Positions 1 through 11,162 of a stretch of 64,000 nucleotides of DNA are shown here, piece after piece. The notes below the pieces were generated by a model. The model was not told the origin of the DNA, did no database searches, and saw only the letters and a list, made by a program, of their open reading frames with translations. The position numbers and the translations under genes are program-made. The stretch lies in assembly GCA_900312665.1 (NCBI GenBank), contig ONZQ02000002.1, positions 1,375,688-1,439,687 on the forward strand. Reading direction: 5' to 3'. This DNA is from Cephalotrichum gorgonifer. Lineage: Eukaryota; Ascomycota; Sordariomycetes; Microascales; Microascaceae. Numbering within the stretch: position 1 is the stretch's first letter; every line of letters begins with the position of its first letter.

Positions 1-1477
1 CGAGACCGAGCTCCTCCTCCTCGGCAGTCACGCGGAGCGAGAGGCCGGGGACGAGGTTCATGAGGAAGAGGATGATGCAGGTCAGGACGAAGGACCAGGC
101 GAAGCCGGCCGTGGTTCCGGCGAGCTGGTAGCCGAGCTGGACGAAGTTGCGGACGATCCACCCACCGTCGATGGGGGCGCTGCCGTCGAGGTTGGCGATG
201 TAAGGCGCGGCGAAGATACCCGTCAGGAGGTTACCGACGATACCGCCAACACCGTGGACGGCGAAGACATCGAGAGCCTCGTCAATGCCGAGCAGGAACT
301 TGAGCTTCGTGGCAAAGTTGCACGCGATGCCACCGACAAGGCCGATGACGAAGGCAGCCCAGGGGGTCACGAAACCGGCAGCGGGAGTAATGGCGACCAG
401 GCCCGAGATGGCACCGGAGCAGAAGCCGATGGTGCTCCACTTCTTCTCCAGACGGTAATCGAGAAGGACCCAGGTGATGCCTCCGACGCAAGCGGCGAGG
501 TTGGTGACGTAGCACGCCATGACGGCCCTGATGTTGGACGAGAGCGCTGAGCCACCGTTGAAGCCGAACCAGCCGACCCAGAGGAACACTGTGCCGAGGA
601 CGACGTGGGTGACGTTGTGGGGGCGGTAGGGGAGACCGCGGACGCTGTCGTAGCCGTTGCGGCGGCCGAGCATGAGCGAGTAGGCGAGGGCGGCGACACC
701 GGACGAGATGTGGACCGGGGTGCCACCAGCGAAGTCGAGGGAGCCGAGGTTGAAGAGCCAGCCGTTGGCGTTCCAGGTCCAGTAGGCAATGGGGTCATAG
801 ACGACGGTTCCCCAGATGAAGATGAAGACCATGGCGGGGAGGATGCGGCCGCGGTCGGCGATGGCGCCCATGATGAGAGCGGGGCTGTGTTATCTGGCGT
901 CAGTCGACCCGACCTGAAATCCTCTGCACGTACTGCGCACCACCTCACCCGGCAAGAGGGGGGAACTCACGTAATGGAGGCAAACATGCCCTGGTACAGG
1001 CAGAACAGGATATCCGGCATCGCGGCGGACCCGATGGACGGGCTTGCCACGACGTTCTTGAGGCCGAAGTTGTCGAGGTTGCCGAGGAAAGCAGAACCCT
1101 CATGCGAGAAGGTGAGGCTGAAGCCCCAGAAGAACCACTGGAAGCCTATGACGGCGACGCTCATCATGCACATGAATACGAGCGACAGAGCGGACTTGCG
1201 GCGCGCGAGGCCGGCGTAGAAAAAGCCGACTCCGGGAATCATGAGGAGGACGAGGGCCGAGCAGACCATGATCCAGGCCATGTTACCGGTCTAAGAGGGA
1301 AAAAAGAGGTACGTTAGTACACAAAGATAAAACTAAACTTGGTATTGGGGTCCCAGGGTGAGCCGGGTGGCTTTGGGAGGGCGCGTTTCGTACGTCATAG
1401 AAAATGTTGAAGTCGCTGACGCCGGCGGAGTACCCGCCGTCGTTCGCGCCCTCGGTACCATTCCAAGCGACAGACAT
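1..1477 (-). CDS. MEP2: Mep2-type ammonium permease (3' end cut by window)
   Basis: High-affinity ammonium transporter of the Amt/Mep/Rh family, expected in the plasma membrane. Model: exons 1394..1477, 971..1290 and <1..884 with GT-AG introns of 103 and 86 nt; frame closes across both, giving about 429 residues before the window ends. Seen: the family opening (GNMAWIMVCSALVL, then GVGFFYAGLARRKSAL), the ITPALIMGAIADRGR segment, and both pore histidines (VHISSG and FAVHGVGG). Known: Mep1/Mep3-type permeases replace the first histidine with Glu, so keeping both points to the Mep2/MepA subtype, which in yeasts also acts as an ammonium sensor. The readable end (VTAEEEELG) is the start of the cytoplasmic tail; the rest lies outside. 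GATA motifs upstream suggest nitrogen control. The subtype is inferred, the family is secure. Confidence 0.93.
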
Positions 1478-4400
1478 GTTGGCGGTAGTTGTCGCCCGTC
1501 GCGATTAGGTGTTTTGAAAGTGAATTGCTGCCCCGGCCTTTTCAATTAAGAAAAAGGGAACCTATGAAACGAAGTTTAAAGCTCCGTACAGGTCAAGAAC
1601 GGAGGAACCAGGGAATGGGAGGGGTGAAGGAGCTGGGTTGAGGAGGAGGAGAAGAAAAAGAGAAGCTGTGAAAGTGAGGCGCGAGGATCGGCAAGACTAT
1701 ATATTCGAGATCCGGGGGAGGAGCGTGGACCGCGAAAAATAGATAGCCCACACACCATCTGCTCGTCCAGTTCATCCGACTCCATGTTCCGCTCTCCGTG
1801 GGATAGGAAGCGACAGAGGTGGGACCGGGATATGGGGTGTGGGCTCATGGGTGTGGGCCTGGGCATGGGCATGGGCCCCATGTAACACGGACTTACACAC
1901 GCCCCCTGGACCCTTGATATCTATCCTTCGGATCTAAAGCCGTGCTATAGGAGGGAAGCATCATCTGGATGCCTGTGATTCAGTGTTGACTATTTTACTA
2001 GTAATACTTGTAATGCATACTCGTATCCTTGATTAGGATGTTTGTTCGTGAGCTGAAGTCTTACCCCCCACTCTCTTCTGCTTGGCAAGCTGTCTTGTGT
2101 GAAGGGTGATACAAACACTTGTAATACAAGTAATGCGACTCAGAGTCGTATTACAAGAAGATCTGGGTGGCGTGCACGCCCATAATAATATCTCTACACC
2201 CAAGACGGGTAGGAGAAATCTGGGACCGGGGGGTGGGATGCTCGGGGAAGGAGGGAAGAGGAAGGGGGGGCGTGTATCCCGGGGATAATTGTGGAACCGC
2301 CTCTTATCGTGGGAAGACTAAGACTTGCATGGCCCTCCTGATAGGGAAAAGAATGGAATAAGAAGAAATTGGGAAGCTGGGGCAGATACGAGTATGTTGG
2401 ACGCCTTAACCTTGTTTGGATGGCAAGGCAATATCTTGGCTAGATAAGAAGTGTAGACTCCCCCTTCCCTCATTGAGCATTGAGGAGGCTATGCAAGCCA
2501 TACTGCAGGAGATAAAACACACGGTGAAGCTGTAAGTATTATTTGTATCCTTCGAAGCTTACTCTCTGACGGGCGGGTTGGTTCACAAGCCCGGACTCAT
2601 ACTCATGTAAAATTTGGTCAGGGTCCTGAGAAAAAGTCGAGAATAGAAGATTGACTCCGTCAACCCCCCCTCAGACGACACAAAGCTGGGCTGCTTTGGC
2701 TGGAGTTTGCCCGACTCTGCTCGACATGGAAACGAAGAGAGAGATTCGCGGCTGGGATGACGACTGCAGTGGGCAAGCGCTGTTGGTCCCTGCTTTTAAG
2801 TGGGTCGGGCTTGGCTTGCATATACATGTACATTGTTGCGGCTGGCCTGCACGATGGATATGGGCTTGATAGATAAGAAACGGGACCCACAAAAGGAAAC
2901 GTCGGAGTTGGACCGACGCTCGCCCTCGTGGCCTAACTGGTCCTTGCGTCATACAAATCTACGCTGGGCTGAATGTCTCCTTCCCCCACTACAGGACGAC
3001 CAAACGGAACGGCTCCTTCCCCTTTATTATGGCGCTGTTTCCGTACCCCGTCTACTCGTAGAGACGAGTACGAGGAGCACAGGCTAGTGCGGCCTTGCCC
3101 CATTTCTCTTCCGAACAAGCCGTACTAACGGTCCAATATTCGACCTAAAGTTTTTCGTGGCGCGCGACGGACCACCTCTCACACCCGTATTACTCGCACT
3201 TAGGCAGGCGAAGTGGTCCCTGGAGCCTCACAGTTGGGACAAACCTAAAATTCTCGTCCTACCTGTACCTACATACCCGCCCTAGCTCCATGGTCTTACT
3301 CGTTCGTGCAATTCGAGTAACATGCATTCACCGTCGCGTATAAGTGCGGATTCCAGTTTAGATATTTCCATCATGATGAATTAGATTTGGCCCTCTTCTT
3401 CGAGTACAAACCCACCCTCTGGAACTCCTGCCTTCCGTTTCCCGTCTTTTCAATATTTCCTGCTAATAATATCCATCTCTTGCCCGTCTGCTGTACGAAC
3501 CGTAACAACCACATTGCCAAACCGGGACGGAGCCGAGGGAAATCCGCGATATCCCGCGCCGCTATTGGTCAACTCTTATCTCTTGGCACCCCTTCCTCCG
3601 CATCCTACCCCTGCCAAATACGGATCCTTTCCGCTTCCCATAGTTGCATTTGAAGCTCGAGCTTTAATTTTCTTCGCAGTAATGCTCCCAGGGTCCGTTC
3701 TCGGCCGGAAATGAGAGAAAGGGATCCCGCTAGCACCATCTCATTGGCCCATCTGCGGATCAGTACTTGGAAGAGGGCGGCCGCCTTATCTCTTATCCCA
3801 CGAGGGGCCCTTATCATGGGACGACACCGGATCCAATACGAGTAGTCCATCTTGGTACAAGTATGCTGAAACGGTGAGAGGAACGTCGCTACATGACGGG
3901 GGAGGGGTGAACCTAATATCGATGCTCCTCCAAATGGCGAGCCATGAATGGCTCGGGCAATCTTAATACTTCGATATCAGGTCCGTCGGGTCCCAACAGG
4001 CAGCCTATTTTCTTGGCCTGGGGGTCCATCAGAGTGGGGGATAGATAGTAGAGTCGGACAGCGAGACTGAGCATGTGTCCGGCTATCTGACCCGAGAGGG
4101 GAAGGGGGACGAGAGAATCTTGGCTCGGCTTTGAAATCAGCGACAGCGAGCGTAAGCGAGAGGAAGAATCCTTCGCCGCAGCTCTGGCTACGAAACAAAG
4201 CAATCAAGCAAGTCGCGAGATCACTGCATTCTAGAAAGCTTTTGAAGATGTCTATACTATAGAGTAGGGGGGGTATCATTAATCGAACACAAGAAACCGG
4301 GGAAATGCTCCAGAGATGCAACTCGATCAAGGGGACGCTCCCGGATCATTGGACAAAGATGGTTATGCCACAGGGCCGACCGCCCGCAAAGAGCGGGGAC

Positions 4401-5053
4401 TCGCCGTCGAACCGGGCCCGTTGCGCCCGCTGGCCGTGAGCTCAAGGTCGTATCCCTTCCCATATTTCCTCCTTCTCCCTTCTCCCTTCCGCTTAACCCC
4501 CCTGAGTATTGTCTGAGACGGGAGGAGGGATTCTTCTCGCCCGTCCGGACCGGTCCCCATGCCGGCTATTGCCTTTTGGGGGGCGGCGGGGGCAGGGGTT
4601 TGTGGGACGTGTGTGATGCGGATGATTTGCAGCATGTTGTGTGCGCACAAGGGCGGGAGCGGCCGCGGAGAAAGATCCAGAGGCCCACCCACTCCCGGGC
4701 CCTAGTGTGCGTCCTTGCGGGCGCTGAGGAGACAAAAGGCCTGGGTTGGGGGTAGATTTTTTGAGGGGAGCTTGCGGTGAGGGAATCTCGGGGTATAAAG
4801 GAGAAACTCTCCGCGCTGGGGGCGTAAGTGACCTCGGTTTCTGGCCTTTGAGTTGTTGCCTCCAATCCGGTTCTGGACGAGATGACAACAATACCAGGCG
4901 GCCACAGAGCGCGGATGCCACACGCCACGAAGGACGAAGACGAATCCTCCCTCAGTGAAGGTAGACTTACTCAAGTGCTCTAGACCTCGACCCCCTCCGA
5001 ATTGAGATAATGTCACCGCGACTCTCAGCTCAGGGCAGTACCCGCCACGACAC
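1478..5053. other. Intergenic stretch upstream of MEP2
   Basis: About 3.6 kb between the MEP2 start and the 3' end of the peptidyl-tRNA hydrolase gene. The first 0.5 kb is the likely MEP2 promoter and leader. The remainder has only short, compositionally poor frames with no recognisable product. It holds several TACTTGTAA/TACTCGTAC-like words, for example near 2000-2030 and 2110-2160, and a small inverted repeat TACTCGT-agag-ACGAGTA at 3053-3070. I see no gene in it. Confidence 0.5.
1742..1925. promoter_or_regulatory. GATA motif cluster upstream of MEP2
   Basis: GATA cores occur at 1742, 1802, 1829 and 1916, with TATC (reverse GATA) at 1918 and 1922, i.e. six within 184 bp and three packed into ten bases at 1916-1925, about 265-450 bp upstream of the MEP2 ATG. 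Known: AreA/NIT2-type GATA factors activate ammonium permease genes under nitrogen limitation and bind paired GATA sites. Binding here is inferred. Confidence 0.45.
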
Positions 5054-5659
5054 TCACGCACCACCGACTTTAGCTCGCCACTCCGCCTCCACCTCCTGAA
5101 GACACCTCAGCACGCCCTCCCCTCCCTTCCCCGCAACAACCTCCTTCTGAAACCTCGACATCGGTCCCAGCACATACTGCGACACGGCCTTCGCATCCCT
5201 CTCCTCCGGCCTCCCGATGCCCACCCCGATCCTCTCCCACGCCGAGTCGGGATACTCCGCCCGCTTAAGCTTCGAGTTCACGCTCTTCACCCCGTTATGC
5301 CCCCGGTGGCTCCTCTCCCACGCCCTCCTCTTCACGACGCCCGGCGCCAACTCGAGCTCGTCGTGAACCAGCGCGAGGGCGAGGTCCGCCGGGGCGTAGT
5401 CCTGTATTATCTCTTTCCAGGTCGCGGAAGCCCACGGGCCAGAGGTGTTCATGTAGGTAGGGCTCTGGACTAGGATGTATTTGGGGCCGATGGAGGCGAG
5501 ACTGGCTTTCTTGCCTATCCGGGTGAGCGTGAAGGGCGGCTGGGAGGGGCCGAGGAGGAGCTGGAGGGCGTTGAGGGCGTGGTGGCCTGCTGAGTGCAAA
5601 GTGTCGTAGTAGGGAGCCTGGTTTCCCAGGCTTATGACAAGAAATCGTAGGTTCGCCAT
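5054..5659 (-). CDS. PTH1: Peptidyl-tRNA hydrolase (Pth1 family)
   Basis: Single-exon gene, 201 residues, starting at a genuine ATG (MANLRFLVISLGNQ). Hydrolyses the ester bond of peptidyl-tRNAs that drop off ribosomes; yeast Pth1 is mitochondrial or dispensable. Seen: the N-terminal LGNQAPYYDTLHSAGHHAL block corresponding to the family's (L)GNPG..Y..TRHN(A/I)G segment with the catalytic His, the PTYMNTSG block, HDELELAPG matching the conserved D-D/E-L-D-L-P segment, and GHNGVKSV matching the GHNGL(K/R)S signature. Length is typical of bacterial-type Pth. Transcribed divergently from RVS161 with 664 bp between start codons. No clear mitochondrial presequence is visible, so location is uncertain. 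Confidence 0.9.
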   Translation of the reverse strand: MANLRFLVISLGNQAPYYDTLHSAGHHALNALQLLLGPSQPPFTLTRIGKKASLASIGPKYILVQSPTYMNTSGPWASATWKEIIQDYAPADLALALVHDELELAPGVVKRRAWERSHRGHNGVKSVNSKLKRAEYPDSAWERIGVGIGRPEERDAKAVSQYVLGPMSRFQKEVVAGKGGEGVLRCLQEVEAEWRAKVGGA

Positions 5660-6323
5660 GTGGGAGCGGGTCGCTGTTATGACCTCTCAGGGTGAAGGTT
5701 TTTGAGTGAGATGTGTGTGTAGAAGGCTCGTCTCCAAGTACTGGAGCGCGCCAGTCACGAAATGGGCCAAATATTTCACGAGTTCGTGTAATTCGTCCTA
5801 CTAGGAACGATTTAATCCCCTTTCAAGTACGCTCCACGGCCGTCCGCTTAAGAATTCGATGAAATATTTAAGAATAAAAGTGACTTCTCTCCATGGAATA
5901 AAGTCAAGCCCAGCATCTTAGCACGCCGGATGAGTCGCGCGGTATCACGTGCAAGTGTTGCTGCCTGTTCCATTCATATTTCTTCTAATCAAATGTTGGT
6001 GGCGCTGCCGGCCCCACTGTGGCTGAGCCCCGCCTTCGCTGACGTACGACATCGTCGAAACCCAACCAACACCAACAACCGCCGGACACGACGTCCCGCC
6101 TCTCGACGAATCAATTCCAAGACGTCATTCGCTTTTCCGATCCAACAACGGCCACGACTCCTCCACCCTCTCAAAACTCGAGCTCAATTCGTGTCACGCA
6201 AAAAATCGCTCCCCTGATTATCTGCCACCAGCCCTCGCCTACGATCCCCACCACTCTAGCTTCATCTGATCTTCGAGGAACCTTGTGCCATATCCAGAGC
6301 AAACACACGATACCACCGCCAAG
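5660..6323. other. Divergent promoter region, PTH1 / RVS161
   Basis: 664 bp between two start codons facing away from each other. It must carry both promoters and leaders. The sequence just upstream of RVS161 is A/C-rich (CCAACCAACACCAACAACC around 6060), typical of fungal 5' leaders. No further gene is visible. Confidence 0.45.
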
Positions 6324-7552
6324 ATGTCGTGGGCAGGTTAGTTGGGCTGTGGAATTTCTTGTTCCGTACCCTGGTTGGTGGTCTATACTTTTGCTGACCG
6401 GAAAGAAAGGCTTCAAGAAGAATGTCAACCGCGCGACGACTACGGTGATGATGAAGACCGGTAAGTGCCGACCCCTCCCCTCCCCAGCTCTCACCCTGGA
6501 GTTCCGTGTCGGGGGAGTGTAGACTGACGTTTTCGCAGGTCATGTGGAAAAGACCAACGACAGAGACTACGAGGTCGAGGAGCGGTACGAGCGCACCACT
6601 TCCCACAGATCACCCCCCCAGCGAAGCAAATCGAAGAACAAGAACCGGCTCTGACAACATTGTAGGCGGTTTAGGACGATGGAGGCGGCATCGTTACGGC
6701 TTCAGAAGGAAGCGAAGGGGTACCTCGACTCTCTTCGAGGTATGTTACCGACACAATGGGGGTGTATGACCGGAGAACACTGGGATGGTGGCTAACACTT
6801 GTCCCCAGCAATGACGGCCTCACAAATGCGGATCGCCGAGACGATAGATGCGTTCTACGGCGACGCCGGCGCGAAGGACGGTGTTAGCAGGAGCTACAAG
6901 CAGGCGGTTGAGGACCTAGATACCGAGACTATAAAGGCACTAGACGGGCCGTACAGGTACCGCTGCCCCCGATCCACCCCTCGTTTTAGATGGACAAGTA
7001 CCTAACACGGATTAGGACAACGGTTCTGGAGCCCATCTCAAGGTTCTGTAGCTACTTTGGGGACGTCAACGAATGTCAGCTCTACCCCTCCCCCTCTTCC
7101 ATACCCCGCCGGTGCAGCACCGGCAGACTAGGAAACACAACGGCTAACCCAAACCAGGTATCAAGAAGCGCAGCCACAAGCTCCTCGACTACGACGCCCT
7201 CCGCGCAAAGGTCAAGAAGCTCGTCGAGAAGCCCGACAAGGACGTCACCAAGCTCCCCCGCGCCGAGAAGGAGATGGAGATGTCCAAGGCGGCCTACGAG
7301 CAGCTCAACGAGCAGCTCTGCGGCGAGCTCCCGCAGCTCATCGACCTCCGCGTGCCGTACCTCGACCCCAGTTTCGAGGCCCTTGTGAAGATCCAGCTGC
7401 GGTTCTGCGCAGAGGCATACAGCCGCATGGCCCAGGTGCAGCAGTATTTGGACAAGGATACGAGGGACCAGTATGCTGATGGGCAGCTTGACCAGCGGGT
7501 CGAGCAGGCGTTGCAGGAGATTAGGGAGCTGAGTATAAGCGGGACGGTGTAG
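6324..7552 (+). CDS. RVS161: BAR-domain protein Rvs161/Hob3
   Basis: Amphiphysin-like N-BAR protein that binds curved membranes and acts with Rvs167 in endocytic vesicle scission and actin organisation. Model: seven exons 6324..6336, 6410..6460, 6539..6584, 6666..6739, 6809..6956, 7016..7074 and 7158..7552, totalling 261 residues; yeast Rvs161 has 265. Every junction restores the conserved protein: MSWAGFKKNVNRATTTVMMK, DRDYEVEERRFRTMEAAS, AKGYLDSLRAMTASQMRIAE, FYGDAG and SYFGDVNECIKKRSHKLLDYD. The whole protein is the BAR domain with no SH3, as in Rvs161 and unlike Rvs167. The first exon is only 13 nt, and the donor of intron 6 is the weak GTCAGC. Its 3' end converges on DCP1. A second, unrelated BAR protein is encoded at 42867-44301. 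Confidence 0.95.
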
Positions 7553-8033
7553 GGGGTAGAATAGAGCACGGCATGTAGTGGGGAAACCGAGTAGCAGGAG
7601 CGAGGCAGTGGGTACTAGGAATGGTAGAGAGGTGCGAGCGAGAAATGGCTCTGGCACCTAATGCCTTCTCCCTTGTTGTCCTTTTTGACTTTTTGGGGAA
7701 TATTCGAGACAAGCAATCAGTTCGATGCGGTCCGGCGCAAGGTCAGGTGGGATGGGTGGGTTGGCTTTAGAACCTCGCAACCAAGGCGCTCACAATAACA
7801 CAGAGTTAGCCAGCCAGGGAAAGAATAAAGATATTGTTAAAAGCAACGCTAGCTCTAGTTACCGGGTGGTTCCTCTCACCCTCCTTCTCCCCCCCCAAAC
7901 TCCATCCCTTCTCGATCAAAGGTGGATGATACGACTTTCGTTTGTGGAAGTGGAATCTTGGTCCACAACCTTCACTTGCTGTGCATAGGCAACATGCGTT
8001 TTTTTTTTTTTTTTACAGGCTAACAGAACACCC
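7553..8033. other. Convergent 3' intergenic, RVS161 / DCP1
   Basis: 481 bp shared by the 3' ends of two converging genes. It contains a run of 16 T at 7999-8014, 20 bp beyond the DCP1 stop on its downstream side, which reads as an A run on the DCP1 strand. Otherwise I see nothing in it. Confidence 0.4.
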
Positions 8034-8777
8034 CTATCTCCCAAAGCCCCCTCCTGCTTGACTTGCAAACAGCTCATCGATGCTTAGCTGCTTCCCTATG
8101 GCCTGCACAGCCGGCCCCACGGAGCCCCCGCTAGCCTCCTCCTCGGGGCCCACGTACCCCTCCGCCCGCAGCGACTCCACCTGCCTCCTCGCCTCCCTCG
8201 CCTGCTCCCACATTGTGCGGATGATGTTCATATTCAGCCTCCTCGAATCATCGCCGTCGGCGTGCATCCATATCCCCATCGCCTTGGCCATCGAGCCCCC
8301 CTCGCTCTCCTCCCCGCCCTCACCATTCTCCAGCCCGAGAATGAGGAGGTCGTCCATCACCTCGCAGTCCCTCACCCTGTCCAGGTCCAGCATGAGGTTG
8401 TCCAGGCCGCGCCTGTTTAGCACGAACACGCACGGCCGCGGGTCCCCGGAGGCGGGGCCGGACGGAGTCTCGCGCGTGCAGACGAACAGCGTGCCCTCAA
8501 CGCCGGACTTGTCCCACGACTGGGTGGAGACGTCGAAGGTGTAGAGGACGGCGTTTGCGGATATGGAGACGATGGCGGATATGGAGGGGACGTAGCGGCG
8601 GAGGACGCCGAGGTTGAGCTCGGTGTTGGTGCGGTGCGGGGGGTGGGTGGGGTTGTGGGTGGAGAGGTAGTTCGCCGCGTCGGACTCGTAGTCGGAGGTC
8701 TGGACGGCGCGGGGGTTGCTTGGGTTGCGGGTGTGCTGGTTCTGGCGGGTGCGGCGGGGAGCTGGGCGGGCGGGCAT
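8034..8777 (-). CDS. DCP1: mRNA-decapping enzyme subunit Dcp1
   Basis: Activator subunit of the Dcp1-Dcp2 decapping complex of cytoplasmic P-bodies. One exon, 247 residues. The frame is open ten codons further upstream but only to a GTG, so I chose the first ATG at 8777 (MPARPAPRRTR). Seen: the EVH1-like core, with the paired strand segment NLGVLRRYVPSISAIVSISA and the WDKSGVEGTLFVCTRE stretch that matches the Dcp1 W..(G/S)...GTLF signature, then FVLNRRGLDN, followed by a helical C-terminal part (MNIIRTMWEQAREARRQ). The family usually has a short N-terminal extension before the EVH1 fold, as here. Divergent from the BAG gene. Confidence 0.82.
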   Translation of the reverse strand: MPARPAPRRTRQNQHTRNPSNPRAVQTSDYESDAANYLSTHNPTHPPHRTNTELNLGVLRRYVPSISAIVSISANAVLYTFDVSTQSWDKSGVEGTLFVCTRETPSGPASGDPRPCVFVLNRRGLDNLMLDLDRVRDCEVMDDLLILGLENGEGGEESEGGSMAKAMGIWMHADGDDSRRLNMNIIRTMWEQAREARRQVESLRAEGYVGPEEEASGGSVGPAVQAIGKQLSIDELFASQAGGGFGR

Positions 8778-10052
8778 GGCTGTGGGAGGTGGACGATAGG
8801 TCGTCACCGCGCTCTTTGGTCTGTGTGATCTGTTCGGTTTGTGACCGTCGCTTCGGTGGGCCCACGCGTTTCCTGGCTGGGGACTTGGCGCGACCTAGGA
8901 TGAGGGATTGTTTGGAGACGACGCTTGCGCCTGAGGAGGGAAGGGACGGCGACGACAGCTCCGATCGGTTGAGAAGGGATGTAAAGTTCTGTGGCGGCGG
9001 TAGTCTGAGGCTCGGGGTGGCGCGTAGTTCCGAAGAGAGTGCTAATTTCAGGGGGGTATCGTTTTCGTTGGGTGAGGGTGGTGATGATTTGCGGAGGTTG
9101 GAGCTTGAGGGTCAGTCTCAGGCGTTGGTTGACACAAGGATAGGTTAGGTCAGCCCAAGGCGCGGAACTTGCAACACCGAGTAGTGGGGTGGTGGTTGAT
9201 GGATATGCGGCGGCGTGCCATGGTGGTACAGCAGGGGACCCTCGGTAATGGATCCACTAATCCGCCGGTAGATCTCCGCGACATCGTACCAGAATTATTG
9301 TCGACACATGGCATCACCACCGACGTCTTCAAAAATAAAATCCCGGATTTATTTTCCCTCCTCTCACCACGTCACCCACCACCCGACATCCCCGTCCTCT
9401 CTTTCGCAGTGGCCACAAACAACCCGCGACGACACCCACGCTATTCATCCACGCGCGTCAAACTATAATTTCGTCGGTCTCCGAGGCTAGACTAGTCCAT
9501 TGCGCCAATCAACGCACCTCTCCACCCCGAATTGGGCCTGGCACAACGTCTCACGTCGTTTGCGCGCTGCGATCCTCTCGTGACCCTCGTCTCCTCTCAC
9601 AACTGAATAATCGTTAGTCACAAGGGCGTCTCGAATGTACGTACGAATCCCTTGCGCCAGCTGCGGGCCGTCGGTAGCCAGTCGTCCAGCGCATCCCACA
9701 TATGCATCCCCCTCCTCTCCCTTTGCTCCCCCTTCGCCCCAGCTGGTCCTTAGACTACGTACTTGACGTTTAGAAGTACAACGCTGACGTACATGTCTGC
9801 GATACCTGCAGCTCCGTCCAATCCTCGCCTCTTTTTACTCCCCGCTCGCCATCCGTAGCGTAGCCTGCCGATTGATAGTGGTGCCCACTCTTTTCCGCCC
9901 CGGTTTATTTACTTTATTCTACTACCCTGGCCTAATTGGAGACCCAATAATACCCTCCATTTGAAGTCACCCTCCTACCCCCCCCCCCCTCCCTTTCTCC
10001 TCCTCCCCCGAATTTGGTACCCTTCCCGGGCACCATCTAAACCTTCGCAAAC
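8778..10052. other. Divergent intergenic, DCP1 / BAG gene
   Basis: 1.27 kb carrying both promoters. A pyrimidine-rich tract (about 9961-10010, including 13 consecutive C) lies just upstream of the BAG frame and could be leader or, alternatively, the polypyrimidine tract of a 5' intron. The longest plus-strand frame here (9169-9468) has no recognisable product. I see no further gene. Confidence 0.4.
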
Positions 10053-11162
10053 GTGGATTCCAGCTCGGTGCCCGCGGCATCATCTGGTGCCCTAGACAGC
10101 ATCTCGTCGCTCTTCCCTCCCCTCTTGCAGCCCTACGTCCAGACCACCCTGGACCAGCTAGACACCTCCTTCTCGGGTCTGACACACCTTCTATCAACAC
10201 ACACGGGGCTCCCACCCCACGCCACCCACGCCAGTCTCCTCGCCGCGCTCCTCCTCGTCCCCGCCGCCGCCATGTGGTCCTGGAAGCGCCCCACGCTCTC
10301 GCCCTACGCCTCGATGAACCAGGGCAGGGCACCTCCCGACGTCACCGACGACGACTACAGCTATATCACCTCCCAGGACCTCCAGAGCTCGCCCTCCTCC
10401 CAGCCCGAGGACGACATACTGCTGGTGAAGTACCGCGGCAGGACAGAGGAGGCGCACTTCCCCGCCTATTCCATTGGCGATGGGAAGTTGAGGGTGCACG
10501 ACATCCGCGATCGCGTGGGCGTCATGCTGGACCTGCCCGAGAGCCAGACGCGGCGCGTGCGCCTGTTTTACAAGGGTGTCCAGTTGAAGGAGCCCGGCGC
10601 GCTGGTGCGGGACTACGGTGTTAAGAACATGAGCGAGATCCTGGCCATGATCCGCGATGACAGGGACTCGGCGGACATCAGGAATAGCAGCCCCGGGAGG
10701 GGCAGCTACGGCTCGGAGGAAGACATCCCCGGCGCCGAGGACGAGTCGAGCTACGGCGGGAGCAGCGTCAGTGGCGGGACCGGCAGAGGGTCGTCGTCTG
10801 GGAAGCGCCGGAAGGGGCGGAAGCCGAAGAGGAAGCCCGCCCAGCCACCCGAGGAAGCGCACGTCGAGATTGACCCCGTCCACCGCGCCGCGCAGCTGGA
10901 GAAGCTGAAAAAGACCAAGGAGTACTATGATAATGATCTAGCCCCCCTTGTTCTTGCGTACATTAGGGACCCGCCGGCCGATAAGGGCAAGAGTGAGGAG
11001 CAGCACAGGAGATTGACCGAGACGATATTGCAGCAGGTCGTGCTGAAACTGGACGCCGTGGAGCCTAATGGGGACGAGGTGATTAGGTCTAAGAGGAAGG
11101 CCTTGGTCAGGCGCATGCAGGACGTGATGGCTGAGCTGGATGAGGCGAAGAGCAGGACGTGA
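10053..11162 (+). CDS. Membrane-anchored UBL/BAG co-chaperone (Snl1-like), no ATG at expected start
   Basis: Predicted Hsp70 nucleotide-exchange co-chaperone. Order of parts in the 369-codon frame: N-terminal segment DSSSVPAASSGALDSI, a hydrophobic stretch at about 60-76 (SLLAALLLVPAAAM), a ubiquitin-like region at about 120-200 (ILLVKYRGRTEEAHFPAYSI to DYGVKNMSEILAM), a basic linker (GKRRKGRKPKRKP), and a C-terminal BAG domain at about 270-369. Known: fungal BAG proteins combine a TM anchor, UBL-like fold and BAG domain. Odd: the frame opens with GTG at 10053 in an otherwise ideal start context (caaacGTGg), and TAA lies five codons upstream. The first in-frame ATG, at 10272 in a strong context (gccgccATG), would remove the membrane anchor. 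Alternatives are a small upstream exon or a base error. Confidence 0.75.
   Translation: MDSSSVPAASSGALDSISSLFPPLLQPYVQTTLDQLDTSFSGLTHLLSTHTGLPPHATHASLLAALLLVPAAAMWSWKRPTLSPYASMNQGRAPPDVTDDDYSYITSQDLQSSPSSQPEDDILLVKYRGRTEEAHFPAYSIGDGKLRVHDIRDRVGVMLDLPESQTRRVRLFYKGVQLKEPGALVRDYGVKNMSEILAMIRDDRDSADIRNSSPGRGSYGSEEDIPGAEDESSYGGSSVSGGTGRGSSSGKRRKGRKPKRKPAQPPEEAHVEIDPVHRAAQLEKLKKTKEYYDNDLAPLVLAYIRDPPADKGKSEEQHRRLTETILQQVVLKLDAVEPNGDEVIRSKRKALVRRMQDVMAELDEAKSRT

Noticed and set aside
367..948. Long minus-strand frame over the ammonium permease
   Set aside because: Shadow of the true exon in another frame; Ser/Thr/Pro-rich junk while the correct frame gives Mep sequence.
8778..8807. Upstream extension of DCP1
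   Set aside because: It begins at GTG; the first ATG is at 8777 and no support exists for non-ATG initiation here.
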